DNA of 64,000 nt, from the NCBI RefSeq assembly GCF_008386315.1, contig NZ_CP043808.1:1674001-1738000 (forward strand), written 5' to 3'. The stretch comes from Serinicoccus marinus DSM 15273 (GTDB lineage: Bacteria > Actinomycetota > Actinomycetes > Actinomycetales > Dermatophilaceae). The notes beneath the pieces are model-generated. The model made no database searches, was not told the DNA's origin, and saw nothing but the letters and a program-made list of their open reading frames with translations. Both the position numbers and the translations under genes were made by a program. Shown one piece after another: positions 25,373 through 36,668 of the stretch (the stretch's first letter is position 1; each line of letters opens with the position of its first letter).

Positions 25373-26926
25373 TCAGACGTCCTCGCTGGCGAGCTCGGAG
25401 AGCAGGCTCGCCGCGGAGGTATGCCGGTCCAGCAGCCCGACGACGGCGGCCCGGCTGCCGCTGGTCGGCTCGTCCATGCGCACCCGGCGCAGGCCGCCCC
25501 GGTCGTCGACGAGCACCACCGAGTCCCAGGACGCCGCCCGGACTCCCCCGGCCGCGCCGTAGCGCCGCACCGCCTCGCCCCTGAACCAGGCCCGTGTGTC
25601 CGGCGGCGGCTCCGTGACGGCGGCGGCGACCTCCTCCGGTGTGACGAGCCGCTCCAGCTGGCCGGCGGCGCGCAGCTTGCGGGCCAGGCCCCGCGCGGGG
25701 TCGAGGTCGTGCCACTGGATGTCCATGGCCGCGATCCGGGGGTCGTCCCAGCCCGCGCCCGCGCGGTTCCGGAAGCGCTCCAGCAGCTGGTGCTTGGCCA
25801 CCCACTCGACCTGCCCCGCGGCCTGCGACGGGTCGCGGCGCAGCGTGTCGAGGACCTCGCGCCAGCGGCCGAGCACCTCGTCGGTCTCGGTGTCGTCCGG
25901 GTCATCCCAGGCCTCGTGGCCCGAGGCCGCGGCACGCTCGGCGGCCTCGAGGTGCGCCTCGACCAGGTCCAGGCCGGTCATCTCGCGGCCGTCGGCCAGC
26001 GGCACGGTGACCTGCAGCGACGGGTCGTGGCTGAGGGCCCGCGCGGCGGCGACCGGGTGGGCGAGCGGCATACCCTCCAACAGCTCGGGGTGCGTCTCGA
26101 TGACCCGGAGCACGGCAGACAGCGACCCCAGCGCCAGGTAGGTGGTGACGTCGGCCATCGTGGCGTCGCCGACGATGACGTGCAGCCGCCGGTGCAGGTG
26201 CGGGGTCGCGTGCGGCTCGTCCCGGGTGTTGACGATGGGGCGGCGCAGCGTCGTCTCGAGCCCGACCTCGGCCTCCAGGTAGTCCGCGCGCTGGGACAGC
26301 TGGAAGCCGGGCCGCTCGCTCGCCTGGCCGATCCCCACCCGCCCGGCACCGGCGATGACCGGTCGCGCGACGAGGAAGGGGATGAGCAGCCGCGCCAGCC
26401 GGTCGAAGGGCACCGAGCGCGGCACGAGGTAGTTCTCGTGGGTGCCGTAGGACGCGCCCTTGCCGTCGACGTTGTTCTTGTAGAGCCGCACCTCCAGCCC
26501 CTCCTCGGCCAGGGTCCGCACCGCGCCCCAGGCGACCTCCTCCCCCGCCCGGTCGTAGCGGACGGCCGCGAGCGGCCCGGTGACCTCGGGCGAGGAGTAC
26601 TCCGGGTGCGCGTGGTCGACGTAGAAGCGCGCCCCGTTGGACAGGACGGACGTCGCGATCGTCGGGTCCTCGACATCGGTCAGCTGGGAGCGGTCGGCCA
26701 GCGCCCGCGCCATCTCGAAGCCACGGGCGTCCCGCAGCGGCGTCTCGTCGGCGTAGTCCCATCCCGCGCCGGAGGGGAGCGCCGCCCCCGGGGCGGCGCC
26801 GGCGGCATACCCCCGGACGACCTGGCCGGAGAGCACCATCGGGGTCACCGGGCGCCCGGCCGGGTCCAGCTGGGTGCTGGTGATCCCCAGCTCGGTCTCG
26901 ATGCCCATGACCCGGCGGACTCCCAT
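25373..26926 (-). CDS. dop: Pup deamidase/depupylase Dop
   Basis: A 517-residue Dop. The family removes Pup from substrates and, where Pup ends in Gln, deamidates it. MGIETELGITS at the N-terminus is followed by the Dop-specific loop (about residues 25-68, Ala/Gly-rich, absent in PafA). Then come FYVDHAHPEYSSPE with the catalytic aspartate, NNVDGKGASYGTHENYL and the SQRADYLE block. Because Pup already ends in GGE, only the depupylase function is needed here. CAGGAT lies 7 nt before the ATG. Confidence 0.95.
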   Translation of the reverse strand: MGVRRVMGIETELGITSTQLDPAGRPVTPMVLSGQVVRGYAAGAAPGAALPSGAGWDYADETPLRDARGFEMARALADRSQLTDVEDPTIATSVLSNGARFYVDHAHPEYSSPEVTGPLAAVRYDRAGEEVAWGAVRTLAEEGLEVRLYKNNVDGKGASYGTHENYLVPRSVPFDRLARLLIPFLVARPVIAGAGRVGIGQASERPGFQLSQRADYLEAEVGLETTLRRPIVNTRDEPHATPHLHRRLHVIVGDATMADVTTYLALGSLSAVLRVIETHPELLEGMPLAHPVAAARALSHDPSLQVTVPLADGREMTGLDLVEAHLEAAERAAASGHEAWDDPDDTETDEVLGRWREVLDTLRRDPSQAAGQVEWVAKHQLLERFRNRAGAGWDDPRIAAMDIQWHDLDPARGLARKLRAAGQLERLVTPEEVAAAVTEPPPDTRAWFRGEAVRRYGAAGGVRAASWDSVVLVDDRGGLRRVRMDEPTSGSRAAVVGLLDRHTSAASLLSELASEDV

Positions 26927-26976
26927 GGCGCCGATCCTGTCACGAGCCGTGCCCGCCCCCCGGTAGCGTGCCCCGG

Positions 26977-28050
26977 GTGAGCGCGACCTACCGCTACGAC
27001 GAGGCCCTGGCCCGCGCCCGGGAGGTGCTGCCCACCCCGGTGCTGGAGTACCTCCTCACCGGCGCCGGGGACGGTGCGTCCGCCGCCGAGGCGACGGACG
27101 CCTGGGCCGGGGTCCGGCTGCGGCCCCGGGTGCTGCGCGACGTGACCACCGTCGACCTGCGCGCCCGGGCGCTCGGCGAGGAGCTGGCCCTGCCCTTCGC
27201 CGTGGCCCCCACCACCTTGCAGCGGGCCGTCCACCCCGAGGGCGAGGTCGCGATGGCGCGGGCCTGCGCCGCGGCCGGCCAGCTGCTCGTGGTGTCCAGC
27301 AACGCCGGCTCCACCTTCGCCGACATCGGCGCCACCGGGGTCCGCTGGTGGGTCCAGGCCTACCTCACCCAGGACCGGGACCTGTCGCTGCCGCTGCTCG
27401 AGCGCGCCGTCGAGGCGGGAGCCGGCGCGGTGGTCCTCACCGTGGACACCCCGGTCGTCAGCACCAAGAGGTATGCCGGTGCCACCGTCTGGGAGGCCAC
27501 GGACCCGGCCTTGCTGCGGGTGAACTTCCCGCCCGACGAGCAGCGGACCCCCGGCGCGGAGAAGGCCACCGACCTCTCCCCCGAGGACCTCGGGTGGCTG
27601 CGGGAGCGCACCGGCCTCCCGGTCGTCGTCAAGGGTGTCCTGCGTGGCGACGAGGCCGTGCGCTGCCGGGACGCGGGCGCCGACGCCGTGTGGGTCTCCA
27701 ACCACGGCGGGCGCCAGCTGGACCGGGTCGTGCCGACCGCGACCGCCCTGCCGGAGATCCGGGCGGCGGTGGCACCGGGGACCGAGGTCTACGTCGACGG
27801 CGGGGTCCGCACCGGTCTGGATGTGCTCGTCGCCCTGGCCTGCGGGGCCGACCTCGTGCTCGCCGGGCGTGCTCCGGTGCTCGGCCTGGTCGACGGCGAG
27901 GACGGGGTGCGCGGCTGGCAGCAGACCTGGGCCGCCGAGCTGGTCGAGGCCCTGCGGCTGGCCGGCGTGGCCGCCGCGGCAGACGTCGCCGAGGCGGACC
28001 TCCTCACGCCCTCCGGTGGACCGGGTGACCCCGGTCGGCAGCGACCCTGA
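26977..28050 (+). CDS. FMN-dependent alpha-hydroxy-acid oxidase
   Basis: A 357-residue member of the lactate/glycolate oxidase family (TIM barrel, FMN). Conserved blocks: PFAVAPTTLQRAVHPEGE, VLTVDTPVVSTKR, LPVVVKGVL with the FMN-contacting lysine, and the active-site signature SNHGGRQLD followed by VYVDGGVRTGLDVLVALACGADLVLAGR. It oxidises a 2-hydroxy acid; the exact substrate and electron acceptor are not apparent. The GTG start is chosen because TAGCGT lies 7 nt upstream; 51 bp separate it from the divergent dop ATG. Confidence 0.88.
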   Translation: MSATYRYDEALARAREVLPTPVLEYLLTGAGDGASAAEATDAWAGVRLRPRVLRDVTTVDLRARALGEELALPFAVAPTTLQRAVHPEGEVAMARACAAAGQLLVVSSNAGSTFADIGATGVRWWVQAYLTQDRDLSLPLLERAVEAGAGAVVLTVDTPVVSTKRYAGATVWEATDPALLRVNFPPDEQRTPGAEKATDLSPEDLGWLRERTGLPVVVKGVLRGDEAVRCRDAGADAVWVSNHGGRQLDRVVPTATALPEIRAAVAPGTEVYVDGGVRTGLDVLVALACGADLVLAGRAPVLGLVDGEDGVRGWQQTWAAELVEALRLAGVAAAADVAEADLLTPSGGPGDPGRQRP

Positions 28051-28061
28051 CCACGGCGGAC

Positions 28062-28982
28062 TCACTCCCCTGCACTGCGCCGCATCGAACGCAGGGCACC
28101 CTCGCTCGCGACGAAGCCGGCGGCCTCCATCCGTGGCGTCGGCCACTCGCCGGAGAGGAAGCGGGCCGTCGTCTCCGGCGGGCCCGGGGGCGGCCACGGG
28201 AGGTCGGGGTCGCGTGCCTCGGCCAGCAGCTCGCGCCGGGTCTGGTCGGCCCCGTCGTCCTCCAGCTCCTGGGTGAGCTGCCACGCGGGCAGCGTGCCCT
28301 GCACCCCGACCTGCCAGGGGTTGGCCCCCGCCTCCAGGAGCAGGCCCGCGGACTCCAGGTCCCCGAAGGTCAGCGCGGACCCCAGCGGTGTCGCGCCGCT
28401 GACCGGCTCGGCCCGGTCGGGGTCGGCGCCGTGGTCCAGCAGCAGGCCGACCGACGCCGGCCGCTCGAAGAGGAGGACCTCCTGCATCGGTGGTGCCGTG
28501 TCGGGGCCGTGCGCGTCGGGGTCGGCGCCCGCCCCGAGCAGCTGCTCGGCGAGGTCGAGGTCGTCCGCGAGCAGGGCATACGTCAGGGCCAGGCCGGGGG
28601 CCTCGCCGTCCGGGTCGGCACCCAGGTCCAGCAGCGTGGCCACCATCTCGCCGTCACATCCGGCGACGGCGAAGGTGAGCAGGTCGCCGTCGTTGCCGTC
28701 CCCGGGCCGCACCCCGTCGGGCAGGACCACGCGCGTGCCCAGGAGCTGCTCGTCCCCGCGGACCAGCTCGGCGACGCGCTCCTCGTCCCCGTCCACGACG
28801 GCGTCGTAGACCTGCTGGCCCGCGGCTGCGTGGTCCAGGTGGTCCCGGACCGTCTCCGGCGTCGGCAGCGACGGCTGCGTCTGCGAGAAGCAGGGCGGCA
28901 CCCCGTCCAGCAACCCGCAACCACCCATGGCAGGGGTAGTCAGGCCGACGACGAGCAGCACCCCCACCCCGCGTCGGCCCAT
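28062..28982 (-). CDS. Ankyrin-repeat lipoprotein
   Basis: A 306-residue exported protein. The signal ends in a lipobox-like AMGGC. The mature part holds about four ankyrin-like repeats, visible as MVATLLDLGADPDGE, LAEQLLGAGADPDAHG, SVGLLLDHGADPDRAE and SAGLLLEAGANPW, each followed by a helix. Such proteins bind other proteins; the partner is unknown. The C-terminal 70 residues are Pro/Glu-rich without known domains. It converges on the oxidase gene with 11 bp between stops. TAGACA precedes the ATG by 6 nt. Confidence 0.8.
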   Translation of the reverse strand: MGRRGVGVLLVVGLTTPAMGGCGLLDGVPPCFSQTQPSLPTPETVRDHLDHAAAGQQVYDAVVDGDEERVAELVRGDEQLLGTRVVLPDGVRPGDGNDGDLLTFAVAGCDGEMVATLLDLGADPDGEAPGLALTYALLADDLDLAEQLLGAGADPDAHGPDTAPPMQEVLLFERPASVGLLLDHGADPDRAEPVSGATPLGSALTFGDLESAGLLLEAGANPWQVGVQGTLPAWQLTQELEDDGADQTRRELLAEARDPDLPWPPPGPPETTARFLSGEWPTPRMEAAGFVASEGALRSMRRSAGE

Positions 28983-29006
28983 GGGTCATGTCTACCGCAC
29001 CGGAGG

Positions 29007-31040
29007 TCAGGCGTCCACGCGCGGACGCGGCACCCCGGTGACGATGTCGAGGTCGAGCGTCGTGGAGGTGGCTAGCACGGTGAGGGCACGCGACCGGGTC
29101 CGCCCGGTCCCGTGGTCGACCGCGGTGAGGACGTAGCGCCCCGGCGGCGGCAGCCCGATCTCGTAGTGCCCCTCCTCGTCGGTGTGGCAGGTGCCGACGA
29201 ACTCACCGGAGTGCTTGATGAGCGAGATGAGCACCTCCGCCATCGGTGTCCCGTCGTCGGTGATGTGCCCCGACAGCAGCAGCCGCTTGGCCATCACGAC
29301 GTCCTCCTCGTGGCCCACGGACAGCTCGACCAGCGCGGACTGCGGCGCCCAGCCGTCGGCCGACACGACGAGCAGATAGGGCCCGGGCTCCGGCAGCGCC
29401 AGGGTGTAGCGCCCGTGGTTGTCGGTGCGGCCCCAGTCGATGTGGCGGCCGTCGGGACGCAGCACGGTGGTGACCGCCTGCCGCAGCGGGCGGCCCTGCG
29501 GGCCCACGACCTGCCCCCGCACGAGCAGCTCGGGCAGCTCGCCGCCGAGCTTGACCTCGGTGCGCTCCCCCACCGGCTCCTGCGGGTCGCCCTCCACCCC
29601 GACGTGGGCCCGCTGCGGGCGGCGGATGAAGGCCGCGATGAGCGCACCTCCGAGCGAGGCCGCGGCGCCGGCCCAGAAGATGAGCTGGTATGCCTCGAAG
29701 CGCGGCGCCATCTCCCCGCTGGACGTCTGCACCATCGAGGCCGCGAAAACCGCCGCGACCAGCGCCGAGGCCGAGGAGGTGCCGAGCGAGCGCAGCAGCG
29801 TGTTGAGGCCGTTGGCCGACGCCGTCTCGGTGATGGGCACCGCCCGCATGATGAGGGTCGGCATCGCGGCGAAGGCCAGGGCGGTGCCGAGCGAGGCCAC
29901 GCTGGAGGTGATGACCACCTCCAGCACGCTGCGGTGCAGCAGCGAGCGCCCGATGAAGCCGACGGCGATGGTCACCGCACCGGCGATGAGCACCGCTCGC
30001 GGCCCGTAGCGGGTGATGAGGCCCGCCGAGACCGGCGACATGGCGACCATGAGCAGGCCGGAGGGCAGCATGACCAGCCCGGTCGAGACCACGGACAGCC
30101 CGAAACCGTAGCCGGTCTCCGCGGGCATCTGCACCTGCTGTGCCGAGGTGAGGAAGTTGGCGAACATCGCGAAGCCGATGAGCACCGACGCGGCGTTGGT
30201 GAGCAGCACGGTGCGCCGGGTCGAGGTGCGGATGTCGACCAGCGGCTGCCCGGTGCGCAGCTCCCACGGCACCCACGCGGCCAGCACGAGCCCGGCACCG
30301 GCGAGCAGGCTGAGCGTGATCGGCGAGCCCCAGCCCCACGTGCCGGCCTTGCTCACCGCGAGCAGGAAGCAGGTGAGCGCGACCGACAGCAGCAGCGCAC
30401 CTGTGAGGTCGAAGCGGCCGTGGGTCTTCACGGTCGACTCCGGGACCACGCCGTAGACCGCCACGAGCATGACGACGGCGAAGCCGCCGGAGACGTAGAA
30501 GAGGGCGTGCCAGTCGAGGTTCTCGTAGATCACGCCGGCCAGCGGCATACCGATGGCACCGCCGATGCCGAGGGTCGCCGACATCAGCGCGACGCCGGAG
30601 CCGACCCGGTCGGCCGGCAGGTGGTCGCGCATGATGCTGATGCCGACCGGCACCAGGCAGGCACCGAGGCCGCTCAGCCCGCGGCCCACGACGACGAGCG
30701 CGAGCTCGCTGCTGAGCGCGGAGACGACCGAGCCGGCGATGACGGCCCACATGCAGATGATGAGCATGAGCCGCTTGCCGAACATGTCTGCGAGCCGGGA
30801 CACGATCGGGGTGCCGACGGCCGCGGTGAGCAGCGTGACGGTGACCAGCCAGGAGGCGTTGTCGCTGGTCGTGCCCAGGATCTCCGGGAAGTCGGGCAGC
30901 AGCGGCAGCACGAGGGTCTGCTGCAGCGAGACGAGCGTGCCGCACAGCGCGAGCACGACGATGATCGCCGTGGTGGGGGTGGCGGGCGGCGGCTGCGAGG
31001 CTGACCTCGAGGTGGTCTTCTCGTCCGCGCCGGCTGCCAT
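29007..31040 (-). CDS. MFS transporter fused to two carboxypeptidase-regulatory-like domains
   Basis: A 677-residue fusion. Residues about 25-495 are a DHA2-type drug:proton antiporter with about 14 helices (LVTVTLLTAAVGTPIVSRLADMFGKR is the loop 2-3 motif, GRGLSGLGACLVPVG the family motif). After a short linker, residues about 510-677 form two beta-sandwich units: VRGQVVGPQGRPLRQAVTTVL...RTDNHGRYTLALPEPGPYLLVVSADGW, and LSGHITDDGTPMAEVLISLI...TDEEGHYEIGLPPPGRYVLTAVDHG. These match the carboxypeptidase regulatory-like fold. The extra domains probably bind a ligand or envelope component. TAGGGT sits 7 nt before the ATG. Confidence 0.85.
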   Translation of the reverse strand: MAAGADEKTTSRSASQPPPATPTTAIIVVLALCGTLVSLQQTLVLPLLPDFPEILGTTSDNASWLVTVTLLTAAVGTPIVSRLADMFGKRLMLIICMWAVIAGSVVSALSSELALVVVGRGLSGLGACLVPVGISIMRDHLPADRVGSGVALMSATLGIGGAIGMPLAGVIYENLDWHALFYVSGGFAVVMLVAVYGVVPESTVKTHGRFDLTGALLLSVALTCFLLAVSKAGTWGWGSPITLSLLAGAGLVLAAWVPWELRTGQPLVDIRTSTRRTVLLTNAASVLIGFAMFANFLTSAQQVQMPAETGYGFGLSVVSTGLVMLPSGLLMVAMSPVSAGLITRYGPRAVLIAGAVTIAVGFIGRSLLHRSVLEVVITSSVASLGTALAFAAMPTLIMRAVPITETASANGLNTLLRSLGTSSASALVAAVFAASMVQTSSGEMAPRFEAYQLIFWAGAAASLGGALIAAFIRRPQRAHVGVEGDPQEPVGERTEVKLGGELPELLVRGQVVGPQGRPLRQAVTTVLRPDGRHIDWGRTDNHGRYTLALPEPGPYLLVVSADGWAPQSALVELSVGHEEDVVMAKRLLLSGHITDDGTPMAEVLISLIKHSGEFVGTCHTDEEGHYEIGLPPPGRYVLTAVDHGTGRTRSRALTVLATSTTLDLDIVTGVPRPRVDA

Positions 31041-31072
31041 GCCTCAGACCCTATCCCCGCCGCCGGACACAC

Positions 31073-31100
31073 CCGCCCGCACGTCCGCGTCCGCGGGCGG
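31073..31100. terminator. Hairpin downstream of arc
   Basis: Arms CCGCCCGC and GCGGGCGG with a 12-nt loop, 10 nt past the arc stop codon on the minus strand. No T-run. It is well placed to end the trmI-arc transcript. Confidence 0.55.
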
Positions 31101-31109
31101 TCCAGCCGC

Positions 31110-33769
<2,660 letters not shown>

Positions 33770-34876
33770 TCAGTCTACGAGCGGTGCGCCGGTGAGCTCG
33801 TGCGTGCTCACCACGCCCCAGGGCCGGCCGTCGTCGTCCAGCAGGGCGACGACGCCGGACCCGGACCGGCGCATGACGTCGATGACGCCGTCGAGCCTCG
33901 CCTCGGGCGCCATCGGCACGGCCCAGCCGCCGGGGAGCCGGACCGCCACGGCCGAGACCGGCGTGCCGGCCCACTGCTCGCGCGGGACCCGCTGCAGCGA
34001 GGGCGGGTCGACGAGGCCCTCGGGGCGCCCGTCCGCGTCGAGCACGACCCACACCGGCCGCTCGGACCAGGCGACGGTGTGCAGCGGCTCGTCGTTGCGG
34101 ACGACACCGGCGGGCAGGGCGGCGTCGCCGAGCCGTCGGCGGGAGGCACGGCGGCCGTGGACGCCGACCTTGATCGCCTGGCTGGCGCCCTGCCACAGGA
34201 AGAGCCCCACGAGGGCCACCCACGCGACGCGGGTGAACGGCACGCGATCCCCCTGCAGCAGCGGCGGGAGGAGCAGCGCGAGGGCCACGAGCACGACGAC
34301 GGCGCGACCGGCCCAGCCGGCGGTGATGGTGCCGACGTGCCGGTCGCCGGACACCTTCCAGACCAGGGCCTCCAACAGGTAGCCCCCGTCCAGCGGCAGC
34401 CCGGGGACGAGGTTGAAGACCGCCACGAAGGAGTTGGCCCAGGTGAAGGCATACGCCAGCAGGAGCGGGACGCCGGTGCCGTCCACCAGGGTCCAGGACC
34501 ACCAGCCGAGCACGGCGAGCAGCCCGTTGGCCAGCGGCCCGACCACCGCGACCGCCGCGCTGCGCCCGGGCGTCCCGCCGGCCCCGTCGTGCGCGGTGTG
34601 GCCGCCCCAGAAGTCGGCGACGATCCGGGAGACGCCGAAGCCGACGCGCTGCGCGACGAGGGCGTGCGCCGCCTCGTGCACGAGCACGGACACCAGCAGC
34701 AGCAGCACGAAGACCAGGGCGACGCCATAGCTCCACAGCCCCAGCTCGGGCAGGACGCGCCCCACCGTCGGCCCGAAGAGGGCGACCATGACGACGGCGA
34801 CGAGGACCCAGCTGCGACCGAGGTAGATCGGGATTCCGGACAGGGTGCCGATGCGCCACCCGGGCTGTCGCTCCAT
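33770..34876 (-). CDS. Site-2 protease family zinc metalloprotease with CBS region
   Basis: A 368-residue intramembrane protease of the M50/S2P family. HEAAHALVAQR is the zinc-binding HExxH in a membrane helix near residue 67; NLVPGLPLDGG supplies the third ligand aspartate. About six helices are followed by a cytosolic C-terminal region with paired CBS-like motifs (VVRNDEPLHTVAWSERPVWVVLDADGRPEGLV, VIDVMRRSGSGVVALLDDDGRPWGVVSTHEL). Mycobacterial Rip proteins of this type cleave anti-sigma factors; no anti-sigma gene is adjacent here. TACGCT is 6 nt before the ATG. Confidence 0.9.
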   Translation of the reverse strand: MERQPGWRIGTLSGIPIYLGRSWVLVAVVMVALFGPTVGRVLPELGLWSYGVALVFVLLLLVSVLVHEAAHALVAQRVGFGVSRIVADFWGGHTAHDGAGGTPGRSAAVAVVGPLANGLLAVLGWWSWTLVDGTGVPLLLAYAFTWANSFVAVFNLVPGLPLDGGYLLEALVWKVSGDRHVGTITAGWAGRAVVVLVALALLLPPLLQGDRVPFTRVAWVALVGLFLWQGASQAIKVGVHGRRASRRRLGDAALPAGVVRNDEPLHTVAWSERPVWVVLDADGRPEGLVDPPSLQRVPREQWAGTPVSAVAVRLPGGWAVPMAPEARLDGVIDVMRRSGSGVVALLDDDGRPWGVVSTHELTGAPLVD

Positions 34877-34882
34877 CCTCCG

Positions 34883-34892
34883 AGCGTAGAGT
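34883..34892. promoter_or_regulatory. Overlapping divergent leaderless promoters
   Basis: The ten bases AGCGTAGAGT contain TACGCT on the minus strand (34883-34888, 6 nt from the protease ATG) and TAGAGT on the plus strand (34887-34892, 7 nt from the nuclease ATG). Only 23 bp separate the two start codons, so both genes must be transcribed without leaders and cannot be initiated at the same moment. Confidence 0.55.
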
Positions 34893-34899
34893 GCGGCGC

Positions 34900-35763
34900 A
34901 TGGAGCCGGGCACCGAGGACTGCGCCCGTGCCCTCTCCCCCTCGCGGGCGGCCGACTTCATGCAGTGCCCGCTGCTCTACCGGCTGCGGGTCGTCGACCG
35001 CCTCCCCGAGCCGCCGAGCGCGGCCGCCGCCCGCGGGAGCCTCGTGCACGCGGTCCTGGACCGCATCTTCGACCGTCCCGCGCAGGAGCGCACCCTGGAG
35101 CAGGCGACCGCCCTGGTCCCCGCCGAGTGGGAGCGCATGGTCGCGCAGGAGCCGGAGCTGGCCGGGCTCGCCGCCGCCGACACCGCCGGTGCGGCCGACG
35201 GGCTGCTGGCGCGCTGGTTCGAGCTGGAGGACCCGACGAGGCTCGAGCCGGCCGAGCGTGAGCTCTACGTCGAGGCCGACCTGGACGGGCTGGTCATCCG
35301 CGGGTATGTCGACCGCCTGGACGCGGCGCCGGACGGGGCGCTGCGGGTGGTGGACTACAAGACCGGTCGCGCACCCTCGGAGACCTTCGAGGGTCGGGCG
35401 CTGTTCCAGCTGAAGTTCTACGCGCTCGCGCTGTGGCGCAGCCGCGGGGTCCTGCCGCGGCGGCTGCAGCTGGTCTACCTGGGCGACCGGACGGTGCTGT
35501 GGATCGACCCCACCGAGGCCGAGCTGCGGGCCACCGAGCGCAAGATCCGTGCGCTGTGGGCGGCCATCGAGCAGGTCGCCGTCTCCGGTGACTGGCGCCC
35601 GCGGCGGGGCCGGGCCTGCACCTGGTGCTCCTTCCAGGAGCACTGCCCGGCCTGGGGTGGGACGCCGCCACCGCTGCCGGAGGGCGCGACCCTGCTGGCG
35701 CTGGACCCGCGGTCGGCGGGGCGGGTCGACACCGGGCAGGACGTGCGGTCAGCCGCGGGGTGA
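34900..35763 (+). CDS. RecB-family PD-(D/E)XK nuclease with likely 4Fe-4S cluster
   Basis: A 287-residue single-domain nuclease of the RecB/Cas4/AddB C-terminal type. Active-site residues appear as RGSLVHAVLD (His), VIRGYVDRLDA (Asp) and RVVDYKTGRAP (D-x-K). One cysteine near the N-terminus (MQCPLLYRL) and three in CTWCSFQEHC near the end form the iron-sulfur staple pattern of this group. Actinobacterial homologues beside trmI are common; the DNA repair role is presumed. The end overlaps the convergent PAC2 gene by 15 nt. Confidence 0.88.
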   Translation: MEPGTEDCARALSPSRAADFMQCPLLYRLRVVDRLPEPPSAAAARGSLVHAVLDRIFDRPAQERTLEQATALVPAEWERMVAQEPELAGLAAADTAGAADGLLARWFELEDPTRLEPAERELYVEADLDGLVIRGYVDRLDAAPDGALRVVDYKTGRAPSETFEGRALFQLKFYALALWRSRGVLPRRLQLVYLGDRTVLWIDPTEAELRATERKIRALWAAIEQVAVSGDWRPRRGRACTWCSFQEHCPAWGGTPPPLPEGATLLALDPRSAGRVDTGQDVRSAAG

Positions 35764-36606
35764 GCCGTCGTCGCGCCGCCGCAGGTAGCGCTCGAACTCC
35801 TTGGCGATCGCGTCGCCGGAGGCCTCTGGAAGGTCGGCGGTGTCCTGCGCCTCCTCGAGCTGGCGGACGTAGTCGGCGACCTCCTCGTCGGTCGAGGCGA
35901 GGTCGTCCACGCCGCGCTCCCAGGCCCGTGCCGACTCGGTGATCGCGGTGTCGTCGATGACGCAGTCGAGCAGCTCCTCCAGCTGCCCCAGCAGCGCCAG
36001 CGAGGCCTTCGGCGAGGGCGGCCCCCCGGCGTAGTGCGGGACGGCTGCCCAGCAGGACAGGGTGGGGACGTCCTGCTGCCGCGCCTCGTCCGAGAGCACG
36101 CCGACGATGCCGGTCGGGCCCTCGTAGGTGCTCGGCTCGATGTCCTCGCTGCTGGCCAGCAGCTCGGCGTCCTCGGAGCTGACGCTGACCGGGATGGGTC
36201 GGGTGTGCGGGACGTCGGCCAGCAGGCCGCCGAGCACGATCATCAGCTGGACGTCGCGCGACAGCAGGTAGGCGAGCAGGTCGCTGGCGAAGGTCCGCCA
36301 CCGGACCGAGGGCTCGATGCCCAGCACCAGCAGCACGTCCCGGCCCAAGGGGGTGTTGCGGGCGAGCATCACCCGGGTGCTCGGCCACCGGATCATCCTG
36401 CGGCCGTCCACGGTGAGCACCTGCGGGCGGTTGACCTGGAAGTCGTAGAAATCCTCCGGGTCGATCGCGGCGACCACCTCGGCGTCCCACACCTGCGCCA
36501 GGTGCTCCACGACGCTGGAGGCGCACTCGCCCGCGTCGTTCCATCCCTCGAAGGCCGCGATGACGATCGGGTCGCGCAGCTCGCCCGTCTCCTGCAGCTC
36601 GATCAC
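35749..36606 (-). CDS. PAC2 family protein
   Basis: A 285-residue soluble PAC2 protein. Family blocks: IVIAAFEGWNDAGECASSVVEHL near the N-terminus, FYDFQVNRPQV, and GLLADVPHTRPIPVSV. The eukaryotic namesake is a proteasome assembly chaperone; the actinobacterial proteins have no demonstrated function and here no proteasome genes are seen. The start is GTG with GGTGAGG upstream. TAGGGT about 33 nt further up is a likely promoter element. Confidence 0.88.
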   Translation of the reverse strand: MIELQETGELRDPIVIAAFEGWNDAGECASSVVEHLAQVWDAEVVAAIDPEDFYDFQVNRPQVLTVDGRRMIRWPSTRVMLARNTPLGRDVLLVLGIEPSVRWRTFASDLLAYLLSRDVQLMIVLGGLLADVPHTRPIPVSVSSEDAELLASSEDIEPSTYEGPTGIVGVLSDEARQQDVPTLSCWAAVPHYAGGPPSPKASLALLGQLEELLDCVIDDTAITESARAWERGVDDLASTDEEVADYVRQLEEAQDTADLPEASGDAIAKEFERYLRRRDDGSPRG

Positions 36607-36668
36607 TGCCTCACCTTCCTGATCGGCACCGTGCGACCACCCTAGACGCTCTGCTCTAGCGTGGAGGC

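Noticed and set aside
23628..26926. prcB/prcA hidden between pup, pafA and dop
   Set aside because: pup and pafA overlap by four bases, and the 147-bp dop-pup gap is far too short for either subunit.
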